DNA of 64,000 bases from Paenibacillus oenotherae (GCF_019443105.1 NZ_JAHZIJ010000007.1:1-64000), one strand, 5' to 3'; positions 1 to 9,444 are shown, numbered from the stretch's first letter. Numbers and translations: made by a program. The notes: a model not told the origin generated them from the letters alone.

Positions 1-163
1 AGAAAAAATTGTATACTTGGACACCATCGCCTACAACGAACGTTTTGAGAACCGTGTCATCCCAGGTTTTGGCGATCCCGTTGTCAAACAAAAACTTAAT
101 GAGATGTTTGAAAAGCGCTATTCCTCGAATTCTGTTCAGTCGGATCCTCGGATCGAAAGTTAA
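1..163 (+). CDS. C-terminal end of an unidentified protein (partial)
   Basis: Reading from base 2 gives 53 codons without interruption before TAA at 161-163; the start lies outside the window. The peptide has ordinary protein composition (it includes IVYLDTIAYNERFENRVIPG and a helical KQKLNEMFEKRY stretch), so I take this frame rather than the overlapping longer ATG-less frames. I do not recognise the family and assign no function. Confidence 0.6.
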   Translation, partial: EKIVYLDTIAYNERFENRVIPGFGDPVVKQKLNEMFEKRYSSNSVQSDPRIES

Positions 164-240
164 ACCAATATGGCGGGGCGGATTCCTCCACCCCCACCAA
201 CACCCGATGGATATATCTACAAGCTTACACAAACTTCTTG

Positions 241-298
241 ACGCTACCATCTACGGCTTCTTTTAGCCAAAATCCCTGCACTTACGCAGGCTTCCTTC
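241..298 (-). repeat. Partial copy (A0) of the four-dyad intergenic element
   Basis: The dyad CCTGC-N6-GCAGG lies at 275-290 and its flanks match, in reverse orientation, the left end of the full copy at 12.09 kb (GAGAAG..CCTGCGTAAGTGCAGG..TTGGC.AAAAGA.GCCGTA). Only the first of the four dyads is present, so the copy is truncated. The tandem array at 303 begins a few bases after it ends. Confidence 0.7.
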
Positions 299-302
299 TC
301 TT

Positions 303-398
303 CCTGTTGAGCTGCCTGTTGGGTTGCCTGTTGAGTTGCCTGTTGGGTTGCCTGTTGGGTTGCCTGTTGGGTTGCCTGTCGGGTTGTCTGCCGGGTTG
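303..398. repeat. 12-bp tandem repeat, 8 units (CCTGTTGGGTTG)
   Basis: Eight consecutive 12-bp units; units 2, 4, 5 and 6 are exactly CCTGTTGGGTTG and the rest differ by one to three bases. The unit length is a multiple of three, so frames stay open through it, but no ribosome binding site or start supports translation. It lies between the partial element A0 and the racemase-like gene. Confidence 0.9.
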
Positions 399-502
399 AG
401 GTCATCGATGGTTCTGGCACTTGAATCTACCTTCAATAGCATTTACAAATCTATGCGGCATTGCTATACTGGCAACAAAAATTTGGGGGGAGGCTGGCAG
501 AC

Positions 503-1156
503 CTGACGACCATCGGTTGCTTCCATGCACACTATTCGAATATTGCGCTTATCGAGCAGGTATTAGAGCCCTTGCAGGTTGAGCTTGTCCACTTCGTAGA
601 CCCCGGCATGGACCGGGTTAAGAATGACTTCACTCCCCAGGCGGCAACGGTCAAAATGAAAGAGACTCTGCATTGGATCTCACAATGCCATGTGGATGCC
701 ATATTAGTTACTTGCACGTATTTTACAGCTCGGCTGCCAGACGCGATTCCTTCCTTTTCCCTTCCAATCATCAAGATCGACCAGCCGTTGTTCGACGACA
801 TATGCATGCTGACGGGGCCTGTTATCGTCGCCTTCACTAATCCGAGCACGGTTGATGGCACTATCGGTCAATTACAAGCCCATTCAGAGCTGCGGGGCAA
901 GAACGTACACGTGACGCCCGCACTGCTTCCGGATACGTTCCCGCTCTTGATGCAAGGAAAGAAGGAAGCGTATACCCAAAAAACAGCTCAGGGACTCCGC
1001 AGACTAATCGAGGAGAATCCCGACAAGCATATCGTGGCAGGGCAGCTCTCTATGGCACCTGCGGCTGAACTTGCAGCGCAGCAGAGCGGAATCACCATCG
1101 GCAATCAGCTTCACTCCTTAACTGCCCATATACAGATGCTCCTCGATATGAAATGA
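503..1156 (+). CDS. Asp/Glu/hydantoin racemase-superfamily protein
   Basis: About 217 residues. The pattern is that of the Asp/Glu racemase fold: an N-terminal strand T-I-G-C-F-H-A-H, a first Cys-containing loop ILVTCTYF near residue 73, and a second half with IVAGQLSMAP where the second catalytic Cys would normally be; that Cys is not obvious here, so racemase activity is doubtful. Start choice: GGGGGGAGG at 485-493 is a strong ribosome binding site, and the only suitably spaced in-frame codon is CTG at 503 (9 nt). A TTG at 461 is also in frame but lies upstream of that site and has none of its own. The substrate is unknown. Confidence 0.6.
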   Translation: MTTIGCFHAHYSNIALIEQVLEPLQVELVHFVDPGMDRVKNDFTPQAATVKMKETLHWISQCHVDAILVTCTYFTARLPDAIPSFSLPIIKIDQPLFDDICMLTGPVIVAFTNPSTVDGTIGQLQAHSELRGKNVHVTPALLPDTFPLLMQGKKEAYTQKTAQGLRRLIEENPDKHIVAGQLSMAPAAELAAQQSGITIGNQLHSLTAHIQMLLDMK

Positions 1157-1172
1157 AAAGGAGCCTCGCCAA

Positions 1173-1223
1173 AAAGCCCGCTAACCACTAGGCCCCAAAG
1201 GGGCGATGTGAATAGCGGGCTTT
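1173..1223. terminator. Bidirectional terminator hairpin
   Basis: Arms AAAGCCCGCTA (1173-1183) and TAGCGGGCTTT (1213-1223) enclose a smaller GGCCCC/GGGGC stem. The hairpin lies between the convergent racemase-like and RND genes. T-runs occur on both strands, and the minus-strand run is better. Confidence 0.65.
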
Positions 1224-1421
1224 GGACTTCCTGCGCTCTGCTTCTTAGGATTCTGGCACATTATGCAGCTCCCACGAGCGGTGTGTTAGGATCTGCCGCA
1301 CACAACTCCCGGCGCGAGATGTTTCGCTGCATGCTGTATTCCTAACGCGTTGTGCCGCCGCACGAGGCATTCCCAACGCGGCGTGCCGCCGCATGGCAGC
1401 AATCAACTGCTGCCGGGAGCT

Positions 1422-4400
1422 TTAGGCAGCATGCGTTTGCTGCTCGATTCCCTTCTGCTTTCGTGCGGGCAGCAGAAGATGGTAGATAACAGGAACGATG
1501 ACGAGTGTCAGCAGGGTAGAGCTTGTGAGCCCTCCGATGACGACGACTGCAAGTGCTCTGGATACCAATCCCGCCTCTGCTGATAACGCGAGAGGCATTA
1601 GCGCCCCTATCGTTGCAATGGCCGTCATAAGGATTGGACGCAGACGGGTTGCTCCAGCTTCCAGCAGCGCTTCACCCTTCTCCATGCCTCTGCGCTCATT
1701 CCGCTTCACACGGTCAAGCAGCACGATGGCATTCGTGACGACTATTCCATTCAGCATCAGAAGTCCGATCATTGCCGGCATGCCGATAGGCTCTCCGACC
1801 AGATATAATCCGGTAATAGCACCGATAATCGAGAACGGAATTGCAGCCAGAATAACAAGCGGCAGCAGCGCCTCGCCGAATGCCAGCAGCATGACGAAGT
1901 AGACAAGCACAATGCTGATTAGCAGCGCAATCCCCATATTGATAAAGCCTTCATTCATTTCCTTGGCTGCGCCTTCATTAGACCAGGTTACACCCTCAGG
2001 CAGCTTCAAGCTGTCAATGGTCGAGAATACCTGGGAGCTTACCTTGGACGTATTCTCGTCCGTAATAGTGGCGTACACCTCCAGATACTCCTTCTGATCC
2101 AGGCGTGCAACCTGGGTCGAGTTCCTCATCTCCTTCACTTCGCCCAGCTCTTGAAGGGCGACGGCCTGGCCTTGTCCATTCAAAATGGACTGCTTCTTCA
2201 ATAGTTCGACTGAAGCGGTGTTCCCCGTATCGAGCTGGAGGATAACATCCGTCGGCTTATTGTTGATATCGGCTTGAGTGATGGTGTTGCCTTCCACCAT
2301 CGTGCGCAAGCTCATCGCCACCTGAGCTGGCGTAAGCGCATGCTCAGCAAGCTTATCAGGGTCAAATCCGATCACAACCTCCGGCTTCTCCCCTTCTGCA
2401 GAGCTGCGAATATTAGCAAGCCCCTCGATCTTTTGGAGTGCTTGTGTGATCTGTTCAGCACCTTGAGCGATGGAATCTCTGCTGGTGCCATTAACGATTA
2501 TGCTCAGGTTGGAGCCGCCAATGCCGCCTGTGCCGACAATTGTAATACTCTTGGCACCCGAAACATTAGCAAATTTCTTCTGTAGCCCATCGACAATCCG
2601 CTTCGTATCGGCGTCCTCTTCTACTTTGAAGGATACACGACCGGTTTCATTCGAAGCAGAAGCTACAATTTGAATGACTTCCGGATATGACTTAATCTCC
2701 TCTTCGAGTTTGGCCGCTACCTTGTCCGTATTGCTTGCAGTGGAGCCAATCGGCATCCCGATCGTAACATTGAAGGTCGTTGCTTTCTCTGACGGCAGGA
2801 AATTGAAGCCGATCAACCCTGCGGCAGGAATGGAGGCGCTGCCGAGCAGAAGCAAGATTGCAATAGCCAGCGTTGCCAATCGATGGCCGAGCGCCCAGCG
2901 AAGCACGCGGCGGTACAGGCGCTGAACGCCATTCTCCTGCGGCTCGGCATGCTTCAGCTTGAGCAGGAATAGACGTGACATCAGCGGAACAACCGTCACT
3001 GCAACGAGCAGAGAGAACAGCAGCGAGACAACAATCGTCCAGGCCAGCGGAACGAAAAATTTTCCAACGATGCCGGGAACGAAGGCGAGCGGCAGGAATA
3101 CCGCAACCGTCGTTAATGTTGACGATGTTATTGCTGAAGCGACCTCATGCGTCGCGTGTTCAACCAGCTCGCCATCACGATTTTGGGCGCTGCGCACACG
3201 CCGGAATATATTCTCGATAACTACGATAGAATCATCTACCACCCGGCCGATTGCGACCGCGATTCCTGCTAATGTCATCATATTAAGCGTATAGCCAAGA
3301 TATTGGAGCACGATGAAGGAAGCGAACATCGATAGCGGAATGGAGATAACCGCAATAACAGTCGAGCGGAAATTCCGCAGGAACAGCAGCGTTACGAGCA
3401 CAGCCATACAGGCGCCGATCAGTACCTCACGCAGCATGCTGTACACCGATTTCTCAACTTCCACCGACTGGTCATGCAGCTCCTCACGCTTCATGTCCGG
3501 CGGATAGTTCAGTCCACCGAGCTGCTCCTTGATCTCCTCCACCATAGCTACCACATCTTCCCCGCCCTTGGAAAGAACCATAACGGAAATAGCCGGCTTG
3601 CCATTGAGACGGGTTACATTCGTAGTGACAGATTCATGGACAACCTCGGCAATATCGCCAAGCTTCAGCTGCGGAGCACGCTCTGCCTGACCGGGCGCAG
3701 GCTTCGCAGACAGGCGAATGCTCTCAATATCCTCGATGGATTGCAGCGTCTCGCTAATACGCAGCGGCAGAATCTGTTCCCCGGTACGCAGGTCTCCGAT
3801 AGGAACAGAGATATTGTTCGCAGTAATGAGCTGCTGCACCATATCGAGCGTTAAACCATATTTCGCCAAGCTCTCCGGCTTGACCCGCACATAGACGCGC
3901 TTATCAAGCACACCGCTCGTCTCGACTGTGTCCACACCTTCCACAGAGCGGACAGCGGGTATGACCGTTTCTTCTACAAAATGCTGAAGCTGCTCCTGAT
4001 CCGGAGCGTAGAAGGCTACTTCATATACCTCCGGGTCCATCTTCTCACTGGATATGATCGGTTCGCGAGCCGTATCCGGAAGCTTTGTCTTGGCTATCGC
4101 ATTGCGAACCTCTTGTTCGATATCTTCCATATTGGCAGACATGTTCGTCTTCAGAACAGCTTGAAACCGATTCGGTTTGCCCCATGTATAGATATTGTTG
4201 ACCCCGTCAATATTAGCGATAGCTTTCTCAAGCGGCTCGCCGATATCCCGCATGGACTGCTCCGGCGATGCGCCAGGATACACGATGGTAACGTGCATAT
4301 ACGGAATGTCCACATCGGGATACATCTCCATCTTCATATTCCCGGCTGCATACAGACCGCCACCGATCAACACGATAATGATAAGCAGAATAGCCGCCGT

Positions 4401-4433
4401 GTTCTTCATACTGAATCGAATAATTGGACGCAT
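1422..4433 (-). CDS. RND-family efflux transporter (SwrC/AcrB-like)
   Basis: 1003 residues, the usual size for the hydrophobe/amphiphile efflux (HAE1) group and for SwrC of Bacillus. An N-terminal membrane helix (about 11-30) precedes the first porter domain (to about 325). A block of membrane helices follows, including the signature GRVVDDSIVVIEN at 396-408, whose Asp400/Asp401 are the proton-relay pair of RND pumps. A second porter domain and a second helix block complete the internal duplication. It probably exports amphiphilic compounds such as surfactant lipopeptides, but the substrate cannot be read from sequence. The ATG at 4433 follows a GGGGAGAG site. No adaptor or outer-membrane partner lies nearby, as expected in a Gram-positive. 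Confidence 0.9.
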   Translation of the reverse strand: MRPIIRFSMKNTAAILLIIIVLIGGGLYAAGNMKMEMYPDVDIPYMHVTIVYPGASPEQSMRDIGEPLEKAIANIDGVNNIYTWGKPNRFQAVLKTNMSANMEDIEQEVRNAIAKTKLPDTAREPIISSEKMDPEVYEVAFYAPDQEQLQHFVEETVIPAVRSVEGVDTVETSGVLDKRVYVRVKPESLAKYGLTLDMVQQLITANNISVPIGDLRTGEQILPLRISETLQSIEDIESIRLSAKPAPGQAERAPQLKLGDIAEVVHESVTTNVTRLNGKPAISVMVLSKGGEDVVAMVEEIKEQLGGLNYPPDMKREELHDQSVEVEKSVYSMLREVLIGACMAVLVTLLFLRNFRSTVIAVISIPLSMFASFIVLQYLGYTLNMMTLAGIAVAIGRVVDDSIVVIENIFRRVRSAQNRDGELVEHATHEVASAITSSTLTTVAVFLPLAFVPGIVGKFFVPLAWTIVVSLLFSLLVAVTVVPLMSRLFLLKLKHAEPQENGVQRLYRRVLRWALGHRLATLAIAILLLLGSASIPAAGLIGFNFLPSEKATTFNVTIGMPIGSTASNTDKVAAKLEEEIKSYPEVIQIVASASNETGRVSFKVEEDADTKRIVDGLQKKFANVSGAKSITIVGTGGIGGSNLSIIVNGTSRDSIAQGAEQITQALQKIEGLANIRSSAEGEKPEVVIGFDPDKLAEHALTPAQVAMSLRTMVEGNTITQADINNKPTDVILQLDTGNTASVELLKKQSILNGQGQAVALQELGEVKEMRNSTQVARLDQKEYLEVYATITDENTSKVSSQVFSTIDSLKLPEGVTWSNEGAAKEMNEGFINMGIALLISIVLVYFVMLLAFGEALLPLVILAAIPFSIIGAITGLYLVGEPIGMPAMIGLLMLNGIVVTNAIVLLDRVKRNERRGMEKGEALLEAGATRLRPILMTAIATIGALMPLALSAEAGLVSRALAVVVIGGLTSSTLLTLVIVPVIYHLLLPARKQKGIEQQTHAA

Positions 4434-4721
4434 CTCTCTAACTCTCCCCTACCTGCAATTAATGACTTCTCAAGCATTATATACCATAAATTAGGATGGT
4501 CAACCATACCTTGGACTCATCTGAGACTAGACTTTAGTCCAGCTATCGGAGAAGTTCTATCGCCGCTGCCGCATATGCCCTCGACATGCGAATGCACATG
4601 CGTCTTGCATCGGATGGACAGCTTGTTGAACTATTTTACAGAGGTTGCTGTACTCAAACGCCGTGACTAATGGTATGGTAGGATGGTGAGTGAAAGTGAA
4701 GGATGAAAGGAGATTTTCATA

Positions 4722-5915
4722 TTGTCCCGGCTTATTTTTCTGGCAAGTGTCACTTATTTCGTTGTTGGGCTTGGGCAACTGGCAATCGGAGCTGTAATGG
4801 AGCCGATGGTTCATGCATACGGCGTCCAGTACGGAGATGGCGGGCAACTCGTCATGCACCAATTCCTGGGAGGATTGCTCGGAATATTCAGCACCCCGTG
4901 GCTTATCAAGCGATTAAACAAGAAGCTCATTATTCTTCTGCTCCTGGGTATTGCGGCCGCAGCAGAGATGGTCTACACCATGCTTCCGCCGTGGGGAGTT
5001 ATGCTCGTTATCGCTCCGATCGCGGGCTTCGGACTTGGAACATTGGAGGCTGTTATCGGCTCGCTTGTCATTGGGGCGTCGGGGAAAAAGGCGAATACGG
5101 CAATGAGCCGTGTCGAAATATTTTTCGGGGTGGGCGCTCTTATTATGCCTTTCGCGGGCGCTGCGCTTATCGAGTTCAGTTATTGGAAGGCAGCCTTCGG
5201 CTTCGTCGGCCTGCTTGCTGTCATCGCACTCGTGTTATGGATCATCTATTGGCCTACTATACTGGATTCTCCGGTAGAGGAGGAAGCGCCTGCTGAGGGC
5301 GTAACCGTCAACAGACCTTTGAACGGGCGATACGGCATCGTCGTCTTGATCGCATGCGCCTTGTTCTTCGCAATTTATGTCGGTTTGGAAATGAGCTTTG
5401 TTCACTATTTGCCTTCATTGCTTGTACTAAGCAACAACTTGACGGAATCGTCGGCAACCCTGGCAATCAGCCTGTTCTGGGGCGCAATGGTCATCGGACG
5501 GATGGCAGCAGGGCAGATTGCCGACCGCTGGGGTGGAGGCGCCTATCTATTGGTCACCTGTATAATTACGGCTGTGCTGTTCTCTCTCATGAGCTTGCGC
5601 AGCGGAACCTTGGATACGTTCGTTCTGACCACCATCGCCGGATTAATGATGTCCGGGATGTTCGCCATTGCGCTTGTGTTCGCCAACCGTGCAATGCCCG
5701 GCATGACCGAGAAGACGACCAGTCTGCTGATCGGATTCGGCGCAATCGGCGGAGCGCTTCTGCCTAAGCTGGCGGGCTGGTTTATGGACGAATATGGACC
5801 AGACTCAACCCGTTGGCTGTTCGCAGGCATTGCCCTCGTCATGCTGCTTCTCATTGCATGCGCAATTCTCTTGCAGCGACAATCAGCGCGGACAGCGGCA
5901 TTCCCTTCCAAATAA
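4722..5915 (+). CDS. MFS transporter, 12 helices (sugar-type FucP/GlcP-like)
   Basis: 397 residues, strongly hydrophobic, with about 12 membrane segments in two halves separated near residue 185-205 by a charged loop (DSPVEEEAPAEG). The first half has the spaced glycines and the N-terminal FLASVTYFVVGLGQLAIGAV typical of the sugar-transporting MFS members of Bacillales; the second half contains WGAMVIGRMAAGQIADRWGG, an MFS loop motif. Start: TTG at 4722, 8 nt after AAAGGAGA. It is transcribed alone and divergent from the RND pump. The substrate is uncertain. Confidence 0.8.
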   Translation: MSRLIFLASVTYFVVGLGQLAIGAVMEPMVHAYGVQYGDGGQLVMHQFLGGLLGIFSTPWLIKRLNKKLIILLLLGIAAAAEMVYTMLPPWGVMLVIAPIAGFGLGTLEAVIGSLVIGASGKKANTAMSRVEIFFGVGALIMPFAGAALIEFSYWKAAFGFVGLLAVIALVLWIIYWPTILDSPVEEEAPAEGVTVNRPLNGRYGIVVLIACALFFAIYVGLEMSFVHYLPSLLVLSNNLTESSATLAISLFWGAMVIGRMAAGQIADRWGGGAYLLVTCIITAVLFSLMSLRSGTLDTFVLTTIAGLMMSGMFAIALVFANRAMPGMTEKTTSLLIGFGAIGGALLPKLAGWFMDEYGPDSTRWLFAGIALVMLLLIACAILLQRQSARTAAFPSK

Positions 5916-6217
5916 ACGGCAGCTTATATGCAGCTGCCCGAATCATTGGGGCGACTTTGCTTGGCGGCGTAGATCAGTGCTGGTGTCACGCGATAGCCCT
6001 TCTTGTAAGCGGTAAATATCGTGCTACAGCACAGAGCGACAACGAGATGGCACGGTGTAAGCAGGAAATATCTTGCTACAGCTTCCAGAAGGCAATCCTC
6101 ACCCCCACCGTTTTACGCACCGCATGCTGCTTGGGTATGAGCCGCTAATGACAGCATGCAGTGCGCTCGGCATCGCATATCGGCTTGCCAAGCATAGCAT
6201 GACCTTCTCAACACAAA
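5916..6217. repeat. Intergenic region with family-B repeat
   Basis: No coding region is supported here. Around 6007-6090 are two related units about 50 bp apart (GGTAAATATCGTGCTACAG and TGTAAGCAGGAAATATCTTG..CTACAGCTTC). The second recurs at about 22.29 kb as CTGTAAGCAGGAAATTCCGC..CTACAGCTTC. TGTA/TACA ends make each unit a weak dyad. Confidence 0.55.
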
Positions 6218-6255
6218 GGGGCAGTCCCAGGCCGTGATGGCCTCGGGACTGCCCC
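6218..6255. terminator. Strong hairpin between convergent MFS genes
   Basis: GGGGCAGTCCC (6218-6228) pairs perfectly with GGGACTGCCCC (6245-6255), with an inner GGCC stem. It is followed by a T-rich tract on the plus strand and lies just beyond the stop of the minus-strand drug transporter, so it can act in both directions. Confidence 0.8.
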
Positions 6256-6261
6256 ATTCTT

Positions 6262-7782
6262 TTATTCAAAGCTTCGAATCGGCTCTGCGGACTGCTCCTG
6301 ACCTACATTCGCCCGCCCCATCATAAGCACGAGCAATGCCGCCAGCACAGGCAGCACAAGGCTCCATTGAAAAATATACGCAATGGAATCAGCAAGACTT
6401 ACGGTCAGCTTCTTCAACACTTCAGCATCGAACATGCTGCGGACAGCCGGCTGCAGCAGCGCCTGCGGATCAGACAGCTTCGCCGCCTGCACAGGATCTG
6501 GAATGACCTTGGCAATATTGCTTTTCAGCTGCGCGGTCTGAATGACGCCGAATATGGTAACTCCAAGCGCCGACCCGATGGTGCGGAAGAATACAATCAT
6601 CGATGTCGCGGCTCCCTTGTGCTGCGGACTGATGCCGTGAAGCGTCGCGATATTGAAGACAACGAAGGAAACGCCGATGCCCAGTCCGACGAATACCATG
6701 TACAGTGTTACAACCCAACGCTCCGTGTCCGCGCTGATCGTTCCCAGCAAGGACAGAGACACGACGAGCACGAGCGCCGATACTAGCATAATATTGCGGA
6801 AGAGGAACTTCCCGACGAACCGTCCGCCGATGACCGAACTGGCCACTACACCCAGCATCATCGGAGTCAGCGTCTGCCCCGCAGCGCTTGCTGAGCCTCC
6901 ATAGACCCCCTGAACAAAAATCGGAATATAAGTAGCTCCAGCGATCATAATTGCTCCGTATAAAAAGCTCGCAGCCTGGCTTGCAGTAAACACTTTATTC
7001 TTGAACAAATGCAGCGATACAATGGGATTGACCGCCTTGAGCTCAACCAGCAGGAACAAGATCAGGAACAAGGCAGCCCCTGCGAACAAGCTGATGATCT
7101 GTGCCGATCCCCATGCATAATCCCCGCCGCTGCCAAGCTCAAGCGCGAACATCAGACTGAGAATCGTTGCGGTTAGCAGTGCCGCTCCCGCCCAATCGAT
7201 GACTTGCTTCACTTTATTAACGGTTTCCTTATAGTGGAGGCCGAGCAGGACAAGCGCCACGATACCGATTGGCACATTGATATAGAATACCCAGCGCCAA
7301 TCGATCTGATCTGTAAAATACGCGCCGGCCAGCGGTCCGAACACACTGGACAAGCCGAATACAGCACCAAACAACCCATTCATCTTCCCGCGCTTCTCCG
7401 GTGGGAAAATATCAAAAATGACCGCAAAGCACAGCGGCATAATCGCTCCTCCGCCAATACCCTGAAGAGCCCTGAACAGAATAAGCTCGATCATATTCGT
7501 AGCCATTCCGCACAGGATAGAGCCGATGAGAAAGACGATCAGCCCTATGATGAAAAACCTCTTGCGTCCGTACATATCGGACAGCTTGCCGAATATCGGC
7601 GTGGCGATAACACTGGCAATCATATAGGCCGAGAACACCCATACGAGCATTTCATAATCTCCGAATTCTCCAACGATGGTCGGCATTGCGGTAGAGACGA
7701 TCGTCTGATCGAGCGCCGCCATGAATAGCCCCAGCAGAAGGGCTAATACCGTCCACTTTGTATTTGTTCTGCTCTTATCCAT
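6262..7782 (-). CDS. DHA2-family (14-helix) multidrug MFS transporter
   Basis: 506 residues, as expected for EmrB/QacA-type proton-driven drug exporters. Near the N-terminus is LDQTIVSTAMPTI, the DHA2 motif of helix 1. FGKLSDMYGRKR is the loop 2-3 motif A, FRALQGIGGGAIMP the helix 4 motif B, and GPLAGAYFTDQIDWRWVFYI motif C with its loop. About 14 hydrophobic segments follow. It begins 6 nt after the marR-type gene and shares its promoter, so the MarR protein very probably represses the pair and is released by the exported compound (inference). Confidence 0.9.
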   Translation of the reverse strand: MDKSRTNTKWTVLALLLGLFMAALDQTIVSTAMPTIVGEFGDYEMLVWVFSAYMIASVIATPIFGKLSDMYGRKRFFIIGLIVFLIGSILCGMATNMIELILFRALQGIGGGAIMPLCFAVIFDIFPPEKRGKMNGLFGAVFGLSSVFGPLAGAYFTDQIDWRWVFYINVPIGIVALVLLGLHYKETVNKVKQVIDWAGAALLTATILSLMFALELGSGGDYAWGSAQIISLFAGAALFLILFLLVELKAVNPIVSLHLFKNKVFTASQAASFLYGAIMIAGATYIPIFVQGVYGGSASAAGQTLTPMMLGVVASSVIGGRFVGKFLFRNIMLVSALVLVVSLSLLGTISADTERWVVTLYMVFVGLGIGVSFVVFNIATLHGISPQHKGAATSMIVFFRTIGSALGVTIFGVIQTAQLKSNIAKVIPDPVQAAKLSDPQALLQPAVRSMFDAEVLKKLTVSLADSIAYIFQWSLVLPVLAALLVLMMGRANVGQEQSAEPIRSFE

Positions 7783-7788
7783 ACCCTT

Positions 7789-8238
7789 CTATTCCTTCTT
7801 CCCCTCTGATTGTTGCTGCAGCACGACTACCAGCTTCTCCAGCGCTGCTGACAGCTGCTCCAGCTCTTCGTCCGTATATTGGGCAAAGGTCTGCTTATTG
7901 CTCAGGCCGCTGGAATGAACCAACTCCTCGAACTTCTGCCGTCCCAGCTCCGTCAAGCCCACGCGGGTGACCCTTCTGTCCCCGGCATCCTCCCAGGTAG
8001 TCAGATGGCCGCTTTGCTTCAGCCGCTGCACCATTCCGGTAATATTCTGTTTCGTCACGAGCAGATTGTTCGTGAGATCCTTAAGCGACAGCTCACCCTG
8101 CCGGTACAGCATCCCCAGAATGAACCACTGCTGAACACTGCATAGGCCAACATCGTTGACCAGGCCTCTGCCTACTCGCTCCAGCAGATTGGATGCCCGA
8201 TAAATGTTGAGGACAATATCCCTCTGAACCTGATCCAT
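7789..8238 (-). CDS. MarR-family transcriptional regulator
   Basis: 149 residues with the MarR winged helix: GLCSVQQWFILGMLYRQGEL, LTNNLLVTKQNITGMVQRL as recognition region, then the wing GDRRVTRVGLTELG. An upstream in-frame extension to 8445 is rejected: ATG 8238 directly follows AAGGAGAGGT, and the palindromic operator at 8256-8273 would otherwise lie inside the gene. It is the first gene of a two-gene operon with the DHA2 transporter. Confidence 0.9.
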   Translation of the reverse strand: MDQVQRDIVLNIYRASNLLERVGRGLVNDVGLCSVQQWFILGMLYRQGELSLKDLTNNLLVTKQNITGMVQRLKQSGHLTTWEDAGDRRVTRVGLTELGRQKFEELVHSSGLSNKQTFAQYTDEELEQLSAALEKLVVVLQQQSEGKKE

Positions 8239-8255
8239 ACACCTCTCCTTGCCAT

Positions 8256-8273
8256 TAGTCAATATATTGACCA
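8256..8273. promoter_or_regulatory. Probable MarR operator (palindrome)
   Basis: TAGTCAATATATTGACCA is an 18-bp inverted repeat with one mismatch, just upstream of the marR ribosome binding site. Its size and position fit an autoregulatory MarR operator. Assignment is by position and symmetry only. Confidence 0.7.
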
Positions 8274-8336
8274 TCAGTCTAGCAGAAGCAAATATGCCTG
8301 TCAATGAATAGCGCGAGAAAGGAAATATGTTATATT

Positions 8337-8399
8337 TGCAAAAAAACCGCACAGGGCCAGCTTGCGCCAGCCAGCCCCATGCAGCTTGGAAGTACGGTT
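8337..8399 (-). terminator. Likely terminator of the yetF-like gene
   Basis: On the minus strand AACCGTAC (8399-8392) pairs with GTGCGGTT (8352-8345, one G-T pair) across a GC-rich loop and is followed by seven T residues. Confidence 0.55.
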
Positions 8400-8461
8400 C
8401 CCCTGCAGCAAATTGATGCTGCATATCGGGCCTGTTTGCCGACAACCACAGCCCTTGCCCT

Positions 8462-9325
8462 CTATTGGCGCAGCAGCGTCTCTACCTCACGAATAGCCGC
8501 CTGCAGCTTGTCGGCAGACTGCTTGTACTTCTGCTGGTCGCGCTTGTTGGTCGCTGCAAGGCTGCTCAGCATCTCCAGATCAGTCCGGCACTTCTGCATC
8601 GCTGCGTACAGATCCGCATTAGCCGGGGGCTGCTGCGGCTTCATCTCATCCTTATAGAAATCGATATCCAGCTGCCCATTGGAATCGACTTGAGCTAGAA
8701 AGACTTGCTCGGCAGTCGTTTTCCTCCTGTCCAATTGCCCTTTGAGCCAGGAGCGGTCGTATCCGGCCGCCTGCAGCGGTTCATCCATGATTACCCCATC
8801 CATTATGACGCCCTGCGGCACGTTCTCGGACTGCATCGCCAATCCCAGATGCTTGGCTGTTAACGGCTGATTCTCCTTCGTAACCAATACATTAATGTCG
8901 CCGCTCGGCTCCATCATAGCAAACTCGACATCAGCGAACTTAAACACATTCTTCTTGCGCAGCTGCTCCAACAGCTCATCCGTTGTCAGCCGCTCTTTCT
9001 TCAAATTATCCTCCAGCACCATGCCCTGCTTAATTAATACCGTTCCTTTGCCATCAATGAAATCCCGTGCCTTCTTGCTTTTTATCTGAAGGAATTCAAT
9101 TCCCACTGATACTGCGACCCATACCCCTAAGGAAACGATACCCATATACCATCTTGCATCCAGATCCAGAGAGATATAGGCAGCCAGGCTGCCAATCGTA
9201 ATCCCCGTAATATACTCGAACAATGAAAGCTGGCTTACTTGCCGTTTCCCCAATGCTTTAGTCATGATGAAAAGCACTACGACCGCAAGCAGCGTACGCA
9301 GCGAAACCTCCAACCATTCAGGCAT
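8462..9325 (-). CDS. YetF-type DUF421 membrane protein
   Basis: 287 residues. Three N-terminal membrane segments (about 8-25, 35-53, 60-80) carry the family core LGKRQVSQLSLFEYITGITIGS. A cytoplasmic DUF421/YetF domain follows (about 85-180; GKGTVLIKQGMVLEDNL, FKFADVEFAMMEPSGDINVLV). The C-terminus is a charged helical tail (about 230-287). The family occurs on the envelope of Bacillales cells and spores; no activity is firmly known. Single gene. Confidence 0.85.
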   Translation of the reverse strand: MPEWLEVSLRTLLAVVVLFIMTKALGKRQVSQLSLFEYITGITIGSLAAYISLDLDARWYMGIVSLGVWVAVSVGIEFLQIKSKKARDFIDGKGTVLIKQGMVLEDNLKKERLTTDELLEQLRKKNVFKFADVEFAMMEPSGDINVLVTKENQPLTAKHLGLAMQSENVPQGVIMDGVIMDEPLQAAGYDRSWLKGQLDRRKTTAEQVFLAQVDSNGQLDIDFYKDEMKPQQPPANADLYAAMQKCRTDLEMLSSLAATNKRDQQKYKQSADKLQAAIREVETLLRQ

Positions 9326-9444
9326 AGCTTCCTAACGCCTCCTCGATATCACCTTTAGTACCATCCTTGTTAATTATTCGCAACAAGCCTTCCATCCATC
9401 CATCAATTATTTTCCACTCTCCGTCCAATCGCTATTCTAAACGC

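Noticed and set aside
9-266. 85-codon frame at the window start
   Set aside because: It overlaps the better frame ending at 163 and runs through element A0; composition is not protein-like.
4557-4862. 101-codon minus-strand frame between the RND and MFS genes
   Set aside because: It covers the MFS promoter and start region and has no ribosome binding site or recognisable motif.
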